NCBI RefSeq assembly: GCF_001552075.1
Contig: NZ_BCQM01000007.1
Location: forward strand, 124,001-188,000
Reading direction: 5' to 3'
DNA: 64,000 nucleotides
Source: Arthrobacter luteolus NBRC 107841
GTDB lineage: Bacteria > Actinomycetota > Actinomycetes > Actinomycetales > Micrococcaceae
Below are positions 16,726-25,829 of this stretch, in pieces; within the stretch, counting starts at the first letter, position 1; every line of letters starts with the position of its first letter. The position numbers and the translations under genes are program-made. Below the pieces are notes generated by a model. The model worked only from the letters and a program-made list of their open reading frames with translations, was not told the origin of the DNA and made no database searches.

Positions 16726-17351
16726 GCATCACTGGAAGCAAACCTGCCGCCGACGAACGCGGAAACACCGGGCGGCCGGAGGATAAACCCTCGTTCGGCA
16801 CCGGACGCGGCGAGCTGCTCGTCGCCGTCGTGCTCTATGCGCTTGCCGTGTTCCTCACCGTGGGCACCGTCAGCATGAATGTCCAGGGCACTGCGGCTCC
16901 GGGCCCGCAGTTCTTCCCGGTCCTTGTGTGTGTGCTGCTCTACGGTGTGGCCACGGCTCTGACCATCCAGGTCCTGCGCTCGCGGAGCATTCCCGATACC
17001 CGGAAGCACCCCGGACGCGGCAACTTCTCCCCGGACATGCTCCGGGACCTGGCCAGGCTCCCCGAAGAGAGGGCCAAGGCCGGCTCACCGGAATCCTGGC
17101 GGACCTACTCGGACTGGAAGACCGTGGGAATGGTGGTGGGCGGTGTGGTGGTGTTCACCGCCGCCCTGAACATCCTGGGCTGGATCCTCAGCGCCGCGTT
17201 CCTCTTCTGGATCATCTGCCGGGCGCTGGGCAGCAAGCGTCCCGGTTTCGACGCCGGTGTCTCCCTGCTGTTTGCCTCCGCCATCCAACTCGCCTTTAAC
17301 GCCGGCCTCGGGCTGAATCTGCCCGCCGGTTTCCTGGGAGGACTTCTCTGA
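16722..17351 (+). CDS. tctB: Tripartite tricarboxylate transporter small subunit TctB
   Basis: 209 residues; small membrane subunit of the TTT system. A charged N-terminal tail precedes about four membrane segments, including LLVAVVLYALAVFLTVGTV, APGPQFFPVLVCVLLYGVAT, TVGMVVGGVVVFTAALNILG and AAFLFWIICRALG. The PGPQFFP motif is typical of TctB. A hydrophilic loop of about 40 residues, longer than in many TctB proteins, separates the second and third segments. Start and stop overlap tctC and tctA by four bases and one base, so the three genes form a tightly coupled operon. Confidence 0.88.
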   Translation: MSITGSKPAADERGNTGRPEDKPSFGTGRGELLVAVVLYALAVFLTVGTVSMNVQGTAAPGPQFFPVLVCVLLYGVATALTIQVLRSRSIPDTRKHPGRGNFSPDMLRDLARLPEERAKAGSPESWRTYSDWKTVGMVVGGVVVFTAALNILGWILSAAFLFWIICRALGSKRPGFDAGVSLLFASAIQLAFNAGLGLNLPAGFLGGLL

Positions 17352-18892
17352 TGGACCAGCTATCCCTTCTCCTGGACGGCTTCGGAGCCGCCCTGACCCC
17401 CATCAACCTGCTCTGGGTCCTGATCGGCGCTATCCTCGGCACCGCCGTCGGGGTCCTGCCCGGCCTGGGCTCCGCCATGGCCGTTGCGCTGCTGCTGCCC
17501 GTGACCTTCTCACTGGAGCCGACGGCGGCATTCATTATGTTTGCCGGAATTTACTTCGGCGGGCTCTTCGGCGACTCAACGGCAGGAATCCTGCTCAACA
17601 CTCCCGGCAACTCCTCGGCCATTGCCTCAACGTTCGAGGGCCACCGGATGGCAAAAAACGGCCACGCTGCCAAGGCACTGGCGACGGCGGCGATCGGGGC
17701 CTTCATCGGCGGTCTCATAGCCACCACGTTGGTGGTCTTCTTCGCGCCCACTCTGGTCAAGCTGGCCACCGTTTTCGGTCCGGCGGAGTATTTCGCGCTG
17801 GCGGTCTTCGCCTTCCTCGCCATCTCCGCCGTCGTCTCCGAATCCGTGGTCCGCGGCCTCGCGGCGCTGGGCATCGGCTTGGCCCTGGCCCTGGTGGGCA
17901 TTGACGGCCCCTCCGGCACGGCACGCTTCACGCTGGATCTGCCGCAGCTGTTCGACGGTATCTCCATCATCGTGATCACTGTGGGACTCCTGGCCCTCGG
18001 CGAAGTATTCCATGTGGCCTCCCGCATCCACCGGGATCCGGCAGCGACGCAGATCAAAACCAGCGGCAAGGCGCGCATCAATCTGCGGGATATCCGCCGG
18101 GCCCTGCCGGCCTGGCTGCGCGGCACCGCGTTCGGTGCACCCTTTGGCCTGATTCCCGCCGGCGGCGCCGAGGTTCCCACCTTCCTGGCCTACGGCACCG
18201 AAAAGAAACTCGCTGCCCGCCGGAAGGACCCGGAGTTCGGCACCACCGGCTCCATCAAGGGCCTCGCGGCACCCGAGGCAGCCGCGAATGCGACGGCGGG
18301 AACCGCCATGGGCGCGCTGCTGGCGCTCGGCCTGCCGACGTCGGCCACCGCTGCCATCATGCTGGCAGCCTTCCAGCAATACGGCATGCAGCCCGGGCCG
18401 CTGCTTTTCGACCGCAGCGGGGACCTGGTGTGGGCCCTGCTGGCCTCCCTGTTTATCGGCCTGGTGATCCTGCTGATCATCAATCTGCCGTTCGCTTCGG
18501 TGTGGGCGAAGCTGCTGAACATTCCCCGGCACTACCTGTATGCCGGCATCACGGTGTTTTCCATGCTTGGTGTGTACGCCGTCAGTTCCTCGGTCCTTGA
18601 CCTGTGGCTGCTGATCGCCATCGGGCTGCTGGGCTTCCTGATGCGCCGGTACAGCATCCCGCTGGCACCGGTCCTGATCGCCGTCATCCTCGGGCCCATG
18701 GCCGAAACCGAACTCCGCCGGGCGCTGGCAGTCTCGGAGGGGAACCTGGGGATCCTGGTCGGCAGCCCGATCACCGTCACGCTCTACCTGGTCCTTGCCG
18801 GTGCCCTGCTAGTTTCCGGCATCCAGCACCTGCGCCACCGCCGGTCACGGAAGGCAGGCAGCCAGGAGCCGCAGGAACTGGTCCGCACCTAG
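17351..18892 (+). CDS. tctA: Tripartite tricarboxylate transporter large subunit TctA
   Basis: 513-residue polytopic membrane protein with about 12 segments; the channel that takes up carboxylates, driven by the ion gradient. Signatures include LGTAVGVLPGLGSAMAVALL near residue 35, SGTARFTLDLPQLFDGISII in the middle and the second repeat ALLALGLPTSATAAIMLAAF near residue 325. LLNTPGNSSAIASTFEGH is also characteristic. The start overlaps the tctB stop as TGATG. It is the last gene of the operon and ends 20 bases before the convergent zapE-like gene. Confidence 0.92.
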   Translation: MDQLSLLLDGFGAALTPINLLWVLIGAILGTAVGVLPGLGSAMAVALLLPVTFSLEPTAAFIMFAGIYFGGLFGDSTAGILLNTPGNSSAIASTFEGHRMAKNGHAAKALATAAIGAFIGGLIATTLVVFFAPTLVKLATVFGPAEYFALAVFAFLAISAVVSESVVRGLAALGIGLALALVGIDGPSGTARFTLDLPQLFDGISIIVITVGLLALGEVFHVASRIHRDPAATQIKTSGKARINLRDIRRALPAWLRGTAFGAPFGLIPAGGAEVPTFLAYGTEKKLAARRKDPEFGTTGSIKGLAAPEAAANATAGTAMGALLALGLPTSATAAIMLAAFQQYGMQPGPLLFDRSGDLVWALLASLFIGLVILLIINLPFASVWAKLLNIPRHYLYAGITVFSMLGVYAVSSSVLDLWLLIAIGLLGFLMRRYSIPLAPVLIAVILGPMAETELRRALAVSEGNLGILVGSPITVTLYLVLAGALLVSGIQHLRHRRSRKAGSQEPQELVRT

Positions 18893-18911
18893 CGGCAGGT
18901 GGCGGCGGGAG

Positions 18912-19976
18912 CTACTCCAGGACTGCCAGCACGCCAAAGCGGCTGCGGACGCGCGCCAGGTCAACCTCGTGTGCCAGGCCGGGGAACGCGCCGTCGTAGT
19001 CACTGAAGCCGATCACATCGAGGCGGCAGCCGGAGTCATACAGAACGTCCACCAGGTTGCCGAAACGCTGCCAGGCGTTCGGGCCCGGACCTGCCGTTCC
19101 GGGAACCTCGGATATGACCCAGTGCCGGTATTCACCGGCGAGCGCAAGATAATCGGAGGCCGCGGACCGGGATTCGCACAGCTCGGCGAACCGGAACCAG
19201 ATCTCGCCGTTAGCGGCCCGGTCCGCGGTGAGGGGTACGCTCCCGGGTTTCAGGACCCGGGATTCTTCCGGTGCCGGAGGGTGCAGGCCGGCAGCTGCCA
19301 GCAGGCCCGCCCCGGCGTGGCGCAGGTGGTATCCGGCGGCGAACCCGGACCGGAGCCGGCGCGCACCGGGCAGGGAACGGTAGTCCACCGAGCCATCCAG
19401 GGCGGCCACGTGCAGGTTGCTGCGGATGAGTTCGATGCCGGGCTCGAAGAGATGGTGGAACATCGGGTCCGGAAGCAGCTCCTGAGGCGCGTAGTTGGAG
19501 GTTGCCACCAGGACGATCCCGCGGTCCAGGACCTGCTCCAGGAAGCGGGTGACAAAAGCAGCGTCTGCCGGCCCGTTCACATGGAACTCGTCAAAGCAGA
19601 GCAGCCGGGCATCCCCCAGGAGCGAGTCCAGGCCGTCGGCGAAGGCCGATTGCTGGCGGAAACCCTTCGTGCCGTACCCCGCGAAGGTCCGGGCGTGGAG
19701 TTCGCGGAAGAAATCGTGGAAGTGCAGGCGGCGTTTCTGCCGGATCGGCACCGCCCGGAAAAATGTGTCCAGGAGCCAGGTCTTTCCGCGTCCCGGCGGA
19801 CCCCACAGATACATCGAACCGCTGCCTGCAGATCCCGCCGGCGGCTGGAGCGCGGCCTCCGCCGCGCGCGCGAGCGCCGGCAGCACGGCCAGCTGCCCCG
19901 CGTCGAGTTCCAACCCCTGTGCCGCTGCCTCCCGGACCAGCTCCGCTGTGGTGTGGTCCTGCTGCACAAAGGTCAT
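18912..19976 (-). CDS. zapE: ZapE/AFG1-type cell division ATPase
   Basis: 354 residues; AAA-like ATPase of the AFG1/ZapE family. The Walker A loop is GPPGRGKTWLLD (about residues 59-70), followed by FFRELHAR; the Walker B motif is LLCFDEFHV and sensor I is LVATSN in a VLVATSNYAPQELLPDPM segment. In Proteobacteria ZapE acts on the FtsZ ring during constriction; an actinobacterial role is inferred from homology only. Length fits the family (about 340-380). It is transcribed alone, facing tctA at its 3' end. Confidence 0.9.
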   Translation of the reverse strand: MTFVQQDHTTAELVREAAAQGLELDAGQLAVLPALARAAEAALQPPAGSAGSGSMYLWGPPGRGKTWLLDTFFRAVPIRQKRRLHFHDFFRELHARTFAGYGTKGFRQQSAFADGLDSLLGDARLLCFDEFHVNGPADAAFVTRFLEQVLDRGIVLVATSNYAPQELLPDPMFHHLFEPGIELIRSNLHVAALDGSVDYRSLPGARRLRSGFAAGYHLRHAGAGLLAAAGLHPPAPEESRVLKPGSVPLTADRAANGEIWFRFAELCESRSAASDYLALAGEYRHWVISEVPGTAGPGPNAWQRFGNLVDVLYDSGCRLDVIGFSDYDGAFPGLAHEVDLARVRSRFGVLAVLE

Positions 19977-20064
19977 ATACCGGTTATACCCAGCCGCCGG
20001 GGCGGGTCCAAATGCGCCCCTGTGGCAAGATTTCCAGCGAACGTACTACGAGCTTGGGGGCAGG

Positions 20065-20922
20065 GTGCCTGCGTTATTCGAAGGCCTGGATTTTTGGACA
20101 GTTGCCCAGGCAACGGCTCTGGTGTCCGCCGTTTTTGGCGTGTTCACGGTAGCCAGGGCCTGCTGGGACAACACGGGGCTGCCGGCACTGCAGGACCGCT
20201 ACCTTGAACTGGTCTCTGCACGCGCCGCGGAACTGCGCAGCGGGGATCCCGCCGGCCGGCAGGGCGCCGCCGCCTATACCCGGCAGATGGTCCGCTCGGT
20301 GGCCGATCCACGGCTGATTCTGCGGCGAACGGACAGCAGCGGCTGGCTCCGCCGGGTTGAGCAGTCACGGCAGTCACGACCCGGCGCCGGGCAGCGCCGC
20401 CAGGCCGCCGAGTCCCTTGCGGCACTGCTCAAACGCCCCGATCTGCTTCCCGGGCAGGAGGCACTGGTCAGCCGGGCCCTGGCGGACCTGGAATCCGCGG
20501 TCCGGGAGGCGGACACCCTCGCTGACCTGGCCGCCGTGCGGCCGCTGCGCTCCACGGCAGCCGCTACCCTGCTGCGCGGTCCCGCAGCCCGCCGGTTCCT
20601 GGGAGTCTTCCTCCCGGCCATGGGCCGCTACCTGGACTTCGTGGGCCGGGGCAGCGCCCTCGGCCTGGCAGTGGGGGTGCTGGTCTCCGGCGGCCTGAGC
20701 GCCGAAAGCCAGCTGGTGGGCATGCTGACCACGGTCTGCGGGGTTGGCGGTGCCATCATCTTTACCATCACGGTGATCCGCTGCGACGCCCGCTCCTGGC
20801 CGGCCCGCAACGGACGGCTGCCAGCCATGCTGCGGCCAGGTTTCCCGGAAGCCTCGTTCCTGCTGCGCCTGGTGCTCACCGTCATGGTGGTGCTGGCCAC
20901 GGTGTCACTCCTGCGCCGGTAA
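20065..20922 (+). CDS. Membrane protein of unknown function
   Basis: 285 residues from the GTG at 20065, which follows a G-rich stretch; the start is uncertain because the frame is open far upstream through the zapE-like gene. A hydrophobic N-terminal stretch (FWTVAQATALVSAVFGVFTVA) precedes a long soluble helical region (about 40-195) rich in Arg, Leu and Ala. Two to three membrane segments follow: LGLAVGVLVSGGL, GGAIIFTITVI and LRLVLTVMVVLATVSLL. I recognise no family. It diverges from zapE with about 90 bases between starts. Confidence 0.6.
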   Translation: MPALFEGLDFWTVAQATALVSAVFGVFTVARACWDNTGLPALQDRYLELVSARAAELRSGDPAGRQGAAAYTRQMVRSVADPRLILRRTDSSGWLRRVEQSRQSRPGAGQRRQAAESLAALLKRPDLLPGQEALVSRALADLESAVREADTLADLAAVRPLRSTAAATLLRGPAARRFLGVFLPAMGRYLDFVGRGSALGLAVGVLVSGGLSAESQLVGMLTTVCGVGGAIIFTITVIRCDARSWPARNGRLPAMLRPGFPEASFLLRLVLTVMVVLATVSLLRR

Positions 20923-21039
20923 TTCACCGGGGTCCGGCCTGAATTAGGGCCCGAAAATTCGTGCTAATTATTCGCTGCCAACGGTGGTACGTTCGGACTT
21001 CAGGCAAGAAGCACTCCGGCATCCCGCACAGGAGGAACC

Positions 21040-21330
21040 ATGACTGACCACGTTGCACCCGTTTCCGACTGCTCTGTCCACAACTGCGACTTCAACCACG
21101 ACGGCTGCACGGCATTCGCGATTACCGTCGGCGGAGCCCCGGAACACGCCAGCTGCGCGACGTTCATCGATACTTCCGCCACCGGCGGGCTTCCCAAGGT
21201 CCTTGCGACCGTCGGTGCCTGCCAGCGGGGCGAATGCCGTTTCAATGACCATCTGATGTGCGATGCGCATGACGTGCGCGTCGGCCCGGGGGCTGAGCTC
21301 GCTGACTGTCTCACCTACCAGCCGCGTTGA
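21040..21330 (+). CDS. DUF1540 cysteine-rich small protein
   Basis: 96 residues with two similar halves. Each has a paired-Cys signature: VSDCSVHNCDFNHDGCTAFA with a downstream ASCATF, and GACQRGECRFNDHLMCDA with a downstream ADCLTY. Spacing and Asn/Asp placement match DUF1540, whose eight cysteines suggest metal binding. The ATG follows AGGAGG by five bases, so the start is secure. It stands alone after a 117-base gap, with no obvious operon partner. Function unknown. Confidence 0.85.
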   Translation: MTDHVAPVSDCSVHNCDFNHDGCTAFAITVGGAPEHASCATFIDTSATGGLPKVLATVGACQRGECRFNDHLMCDAHDVRVGPGAELADCLTYQPR

Positions 21331-21377
21331 GACGGCACTGAGACACCCTTGAGACCACACTCTTCCCGGAACTGCCG

Positions 21378-22268
21378 GTGACCGCTGTTCTGCTGGGCTG
21401 GGATCCAGTATGGCCGGAAGCCTGGCAGCCGGATTATTCCGAGGCGGCCGGCGGCGCTGAGGACGCCGGTTTTTTCCGGGCTGTCTGGGACATTTCGGGA
21501 AACCCCGGAGTTGAACCCGGCTCTGACGCCTGGTTCGTGCTCCCCGGTGAGATAGCCGCCGTGGCGGGCCACGGCGTCGTCGTCTCCTATCCGTACCAGC
21601 TCGCTGACCCGGACGAAGGCACCCTCTTCACCGTGGCTGACGTTGATATTGACCTGCTGCTGCCGCTTGGAGAGCAGGTGCCCCTGGCCGAGCTGGTACC
21701 CGGCTTGACCACGGCGGACTTCGGTAACGACGCCGGCGTCACCGTGCTGGACCGCGGCGCAGGGAGTGCGCTGCGCGCCGCGTGGGCCCGGCAGGTGGCC
21801 GGCGTTCCAGGGCCGGCCATCTCCCCTGTGCCGGGAACACTGCCCCAGCAGGCACTGCGCTGGTCCCTGGCGAGCCGCTACGAGAACGACCCCGACGCTG
21901 TCCGGATCTGCCTGGTCCACCATGGTCCGGTGTGTTCGGCCTGCGGCTTCGATTTTGCTGCCGCTTTTGGCTGTGAGGGTGCGGACCTCATGCAGGTCCA
22001 TCACATTGTGCCGCCGCAGCTGGTGCTGGAGGACTACGAACTGGATCCGGCAACCGACCTCGTACCCCTGTGCCCCAACTGCCATGCCATGGCGCATGCC
22101 GGCACCCCCAATCCCTACACTCCCGCGGAGCTCCGCCGGCTGATCGAAGCGCAGCACCATCAGGTTCCCTCAGCGGCTGTGAACGGCATGATCCTCTCCC
22201 CGGAGGCAATGCAGGCCCAGAAGGACGCGGCCCGGCTGCTCGGAGTCCGGACGCCGCGCCCGGACTAA
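21378..22268 (+). CDS. HNH endonuclease-domain protein
   Basis: 296 residues, GTG start. The N-terminal 170 residues are an acidic, uncharacterised region, possibly substrate- or partner-binding. The C-terminal part carries an HNH module with a zinc-type Cys framework: CSAC (186-189), then VHHIVPP with His208-His209, then DLVPLCPNCHAMAH with Cys232, Cys235 and His236. That pattern (Cys pair, HH, CxxCH) is typical of McrA-like HNH nucleases. There is no restriction methylase nearby. The target is unknown and it may act in defence or repair. Confidence 0.8.
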   Translation: MTAVLLGWDPVWPEAWQPDYSEAAGGAEDAGFFRAVWDISGNPGVEPGSDAWFVLPGEIAAVAGHGVVVSYPYQLADPDEGTLFTVADVDIDLLLPLGEQVPLAELVPGLTTADFGNDAGVTVLDRGAGSALRAAWARQVAGVPGPAISPVPGTLPQQALRWSLASRYENDPDAVRICLVHHGPVCSACGFDFAAAFGCEGADLMQVHHIVPPQLVLEDYELDPATDLVPLCPNCHAMAHAGTPNPYTPAELRRLIEAQHHQVPSAAVNGMILSPEAMQAQKDAARLLGVRTPRPD

Positions 22269-22281
22269 ACTCGGGACCATC

Positions 22282-22665
22282 ATGAGCATTCCAATGAGCA
22301 CCCCGAAAAGCGTGCGGATCGACGCCTGGCTGTGGGCCATCCGCGCCTACAAAACCCGTTCCGCCGCTACTGCCGCGTGCCGTGCCGGGCATGTCAAACT
22401 CAATGGCCACGCGGCGAAAGCCGCGCAGCCGGTACAGCCCGGGGACAGCATCCGTGTCCGGCAGCCCGGGTTCGAACGGATCCTGGAGGTCCGGGCCCTG
22501 ATCTCCAAGCGTGTTGGTGCCGAAGCCGCCTCCCACTGCTTCACCGACCACACCCCGGAGCGTCCCCCGGCCCCGGCTCTTGGCCTGCCGCAGCGGGACC
22601 GCGGCACCGGGCGCCCGACCAAGAAAGACCGCAGGGAGATGGAACGCCTCCGGCGTGAGCGCTAG
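22282..22665 (+). CDS. S4-domain RNA-binding protein (Hsp15/HslR type)
   Basis: 127 residues. The S4 domain fills the N-terminal half: VRIDAWLWAIRAYKTRSAAT, AGHVKLNGHAAKAAQPVQPG and DSIRVRQPG. A basic tail ending KKDRREMERLRRER probably adds RNA affinity. In E. coli, Hsp15 binds stalled 50S subunits carrying peptidyl-tRNA. The ATG at 22282 has no strong ribosome binding site; the ATG at 22294 is an alternative that keeps the whole domain. It follows the HNH gene by 13 bases. Confidence 0.85.
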   Translation: MSIPMSTPKSVRIDAWLWAIRAYKTRSAATAACRAGHVKLNGHAAKAAQPVQPGDSIRVRQPGFERILEVRALISKRVGAEAASHCFTDHTPERPPAPALGLPQRDRGTGRPTKKDRREMERLRRER

Positions 22666-22704
22666 TCTCTGACGCAGGATCCGGCCCGGAGGAAGGACCA
22701 GCCC

Positions 22705-24531
22705 ATGCCAAGCAGCCAAGGCGCTTCCGGGCTGCTCAGCCGATTGGGTGCCTTGGGCCAGGAAAAACGGGCTGCGTCCCTGCTCCTGCTCTTTACCGTG
22801 CTGGCGCTGCTCTGGGCCAATTCCGCCGTGTCCCTCAGTTACGCAGAGTTCTGGGAAACCACGGTCGAGCTGCGGATCGGCAGCTGGGACCTGGAGCTGA
22901 CCCTGCAGGAGGTTGTAAATGACCTCCTGATGGCGGTCTTTTTCTTTACCGTCGGTCTGGAGGTGCGGCGCGAGTTTGCCCTCGGGGAGCTGACCAACCG
23001 CTCCCGTGCCGTTGTGCCGGTGGCCGGCGCCGCAGCGGGAATCGCCCTGCCCGCCCTGGTTTTCCTGCTGATTGCCGGGCGGACGGAGTACGCCCACGCC
23101 TGGGGTGTTGTGATCTCCACGGACACCGCCTTCCTGCTCGGAGCGCTGGCAATCGTGGGACCGAAGTTTCCCGGACGGCTGCGGATCTTCCTGCTGACCC
23201 TTGCCGTGGTGGATGACGTCGCTGCGCTGAGCATTATTGCCCTGGTCTACACCGATCACCTGCAGCTTATGCCGCTCCTGGCGGGGTTCGCCGGGCTGGC
23301 CGCGGTGGCTGCCTCCCGGTACCTGCCCCGCGGCCGGGGTGCCGCCTACGCCGTGCTCGCCGCCGCGACGTGGCTGGCGTTCTACTACGCCGGGGTCCAC
23401 CCCACCCTGGCGGGTGTCGCCGTCGCCCTCTTTGTTCCCGTTTTCGCTCCGCGCCGGCACGAGGTGGAGCGGGCGCTGGAACTGGCGCAGACGTTCCGGC
23501 AATCGCCCAACTCGGAGTACGCGCGGGCAGCGGCCGGCAGCCTGCGGGAATCCATTTCCATCAACGACCGGCTCCAGAGCGCCCTCAGCCCCTGGGTTTC
23601 CTACCTGATCCTGCCGCTGTTCGCACTGGCCAACGCCGGCGTGGAGCTCGACGGCGCCACCCTGTCAGCGGCAGCCAGGTCCCCGCTCACGTGGGGTGTG
23701 GCAGTCGGCCTGGCCCTGGGCAAGTTCACCGGCATCTTCGGTGTATCCGCGCTGCTGCGGCGGCTGGGGCTGGGCGAGTTCGGGCCCGGCCTGACGCTCG
23801 GCCGGATCGCCGGCGGCGCCGCCCTGTCCGGCATCGGGTTCACCATCTCACTGTTCATCATCAGTCTGGCCATCAACGACGACGCCGCCCAGAACGAGGC
23901 ACGCGTCGGCGTACTGACCGGGTCGGTGCTGGCCTTTGGGCTGGGCACGGTGATCTTCAAGGTGCTGGAGGCACGGGCTCCGCTCGAGCCGGTCGGCAAG
24001 CACCTGGCCAGGCCGGTGGACCCCGGCCGGGATCACGTTTTCGGCAATCCCGAAGCGCCGCTGACTCTGGTGGAGTACGGAGACTTCGAGTGCCCGTTCT
24101 GCAGCCGGGCCACCGGCGTCGTTGACGAGGTCCGTGAGCACTTCGGCGCGGAGCTTCGCTGGGTGTGGCGGCATCTGCCCCTCACCCGGGTCCACCCCCA
24201 TGCCGTGCAGGCCGCGGAGGCGGCGGAAGCCGCCTCCCTGCAGGGCCGCTTCGGACCGTATGCGTCCAGGCTCTTCGAGGACCAGGACCATCTGGAGCCG
24301 GCGGACCTGCTGTCCCTGGCGGAGAACCTTGGGCTGGATCCGGACCGGTTCGAGTCGGATCTGCGGTCAGCCGACGTCGTAAACCGGGTGCGGGACGATG
24401 CCCTGGACGCCGAGGCCATGGATCTGCATTCGACCCCCACGTTCTTCGTGAACGGCGTCCGGCACCGCGGCCCTTACGACGCCGCCGCGCTCATCCGCGC
24501 ACTCAACGCGACCCGCACGGACACTGCCTGA
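22705..24531 (+). CDS. nhaA: Na+/H+ antiporter NhaA fused to a DsbA-like thioredoxin domain
   Basis: 608 residues, about 220 longer than stand-alone NhaA. Residues 1-420 are a complete NhaA: MAVFFFTVGLEVRREFALGE, STDTAF with Asp140, and LAVVDDVAALSI with the ion-binding pair Asp170-Asp171. After a linker, residues about 440-605 form a DsbA-like thioredoxin domain with active site CPFC (Cys463, Cys466) in EYGDFECPFCSRATG and the cis-Pro loop STPTFFVNG. NhaA-thioredoxin fusions are known in actinobacteria; why the two are joined is unclear. An AGGAAGG ribosome binding site lies 8-9 bases before the ATG. Confidence 0.92.
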   Translation: MPSSQGASGLLSRLGALGQEKRAASLLLLFTVLALLWANSAVSLSYAEFWETTVELRIGSWDLELTLQEVVNDLLMAVFFFTVGLEVRREFALGELTNRSRAVVPVAGAAAGIALPALVFLLIAGRTEYAHAWGVVISTDTAFLLGALAIVGPKFPGRLRIFLLTLAVVDDVAALSIIALVYTDHLQLMPLLAGFAGLAAVAASRYLPRGRGAAYAVLAAATWLAFYYAGVHPTLAGVAVALFVPVFAPRRHEVERALELAQTFRQSPNSEYARAAAGSLRESISINDRLQSALSPWVSYLILPLFALANAGVELDGATLSAAARSPLTWGVAVGLALGKFTGIFGVSALLRRLGLGEFGPGLTLGRIAGGAALSGIGFTISLFIISLAINDDAAQNEARVGVLTGSVLAFGLGTVIFKVLEARAPLEPVGKHLARPVDPGRDHVFGNPEAPLTLVEYGDFECPFCSRATGVVDEVREHFGAELRWVWRHLPLTRVHPHAVQAAEAAEAASLQGRFGPYASRLFEDQDHLEPADLLSLAENLGLDPDRFESDLRSADVVNRVRDDALDAEAMDLHSTPTFFVNGVRHRGPYDAAALIRALNATRTDTA

Positions 24532-24551
24532 GTTCCCGCCCTGCCCCCGGT

Positions 24552-24860
24552 TCAGGGCTGCTTCGAGTCTCCCTCGCAGGACCTGCACAGCCGCCGGCCG
24601 CCGACGTCCCTGCCGGCGCAGATCTGCAGGGCGGGCTTGTTGAATTCCCAGGTCCGCTGCACCACCTGGCACCAGCCGGGGTGGTACGCGGTGCCCCGCC
24701 GGGTGATGTACACCTGTCCCGGTTCAAGCCGCGGCAGCACCGGCCGCGGCTGCGGTTCGCAGGCCGGCAGCCACCGGCTTCCGGAGGTGACCATCCCGGA
24801 CGGTGAAACGAGAGAGTCCACTGTCCGGGTCTTCCGTGAAAGTACGTTATATGTCCCCAT
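24552..24860 (-). CDS. Small hypothetical protein with C-terminal Cys pair
   Basis: 100 residues from the ATG at 24860 (AGG five bases upstream); a start at 24872 or 24920 is possible. The C-terminal part looks like real protein: RLEPGQVYITRRGTAYHPGW, CQVVQRTWEF and LCRSCEGDSKQP. A CxxC pair sits near the end. No family is recognised. It is convergent with the NhaA fusion, 20 bases apart. Codon pattern and composition match its neighbours, which supports a real gene, but evidence is limited. Confidence 0.5.
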   Translation of the reverse strand: MGTYNVLSRKTRTVDSLVSPSGMVTSGSRWLPACEPQPRPVLPRLEPGQVYITRRGTAYHPGWCQVVQRTWEFNKPALQICAGRDVGGRRLCRSCEGDSKQP

Positions 24861-25048
24861 GCACCTGACCATAGCTACGCGCTGCTCAAGGTTCGCTGTG
24901 GAAATCCGCAATCTTGGCACAAATCGCGGCGTGTCCTTTTCTGGAATCCCCGAAACTTCCGGGACGGAACAGTATGCTCCCCGCCATTGGCCCCGCCGGG
25001 ACAGGAAACTCCCTGCCGTGATCCAGCTTGGGCGGCTATCCTGTGGTG

Positions 25049-25801
25049 ATGCTGAAGAGAATTGCCCGGAAAGTGGCTGCCGCCGCGCTGGTTCTTTTCG
25101 CGTTTACGGCGGGGATGGTGGTCCTGGGGGTCTATGCACTGATCAGTTTCGCAGCCTGGGCCATCTGGGGCGCAGTGCCGCCGGCATATACGTTCGCCCT
25201 CGCGTTCGCTGTGCCCCCGCTGGGGATCGGTGCGCTCACCGGATTGCTGATTGCGGCCCAAAAAACGTCCAAGGCCCTCGGGCGCCGGCGCAGAACCCGC
25301 GTTGAGGCCCAGGCCCGGACCGGTTCCTGGGACGCGGCCTGCCGCCGGCGGGATGCCTCACTGGTGGCTTGGTCCCGGTATGAAACCGATGTTGCCCTGC
25401 TGATCGATTATCCGGTGATGACCGACTACTCCGATCCCGTGATCCGGGAGGTCCTCGTGGCCATGCAGGGTATCCGCGAAGCCGAGCGCGGTTCCGATCC
25501 GGCCCGCCTGCACCTGGCCGTGGACCGCTTCGACGTAGCGCTGCGGACGGCGGAGAACTATGCCCGCCGCTGCGGCCAGTCCAAGCTGACGGACCAGGAA
25601 CGGAGCCGGCTCGCGACCGCCCGGACGGCCCTGAACCTTATCCTCGACGGTGCGGCTTCGCCGTCGGAGGTCGACGGCGCCTACCGCAGCCTGCGCGGAT
25701 CGCTGCGCGGGATCATCGACCTGCCCGCCCCGGCAGCAGCGGACCTGGACGCCCGTGCGCGCAACGCCCGGATGCTGGGCACTGCTCCCGTCCGCTCCTG
25801 A
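25049..25801 (+). CDS. Membrane-anchored hypothetical protein
   Basis: 250 residues from the ATG at 25049; the start seven codons upstream is an alternative. Two N-terminal membrane segments (AAAALVLFAFTAGMVVLGVY and ALAFAVPPLGIGALTGLLIA) are followed by a strongly basic patch (LGRRRRTRVEAQAR). A soluble helical domain of about 150 residues faces the cytoplasm by the positive-inside rule. It contains SRYETDVALLIDYPVMTDYS and RTAENYARRCGQSKL. This resembles actinobacterial hypothetical proteins, but I know no function. Confidence 0.7.
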   Translation: MLKRIARKVAAAALVLFAFTAGMVVLGVYALISFAAWAIWGAVPPAYTFALAFAVPPLGIGALTGLLIAAQKTSKALGRRRRTRVEAQARTGSWDAACRRRDASLVAWSRYETDVALLIDYPVMTDYSDPVIREVLVAMQGIREAERGSDPARLHLAVDRFDVALRTAENYARRCGQSKLTDQERSRLATARTALNLILDGAASPSEVDGAYRSLRGSLRGIIDLPAPAAADLDARARNARMLGTAPVRS

Positions 25802-25829
25802 ACCAGCCGCGGCCGGAAACCCCGCGCGG

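Noticed and set aside
19495-20064. N-terminal extension of the membrane protein gene back to 19495.
   Set aside because: It lies antisense inside the zapE-like gene and is Arg/Ser-rich without structure; the GTG at 20065 is preferred.
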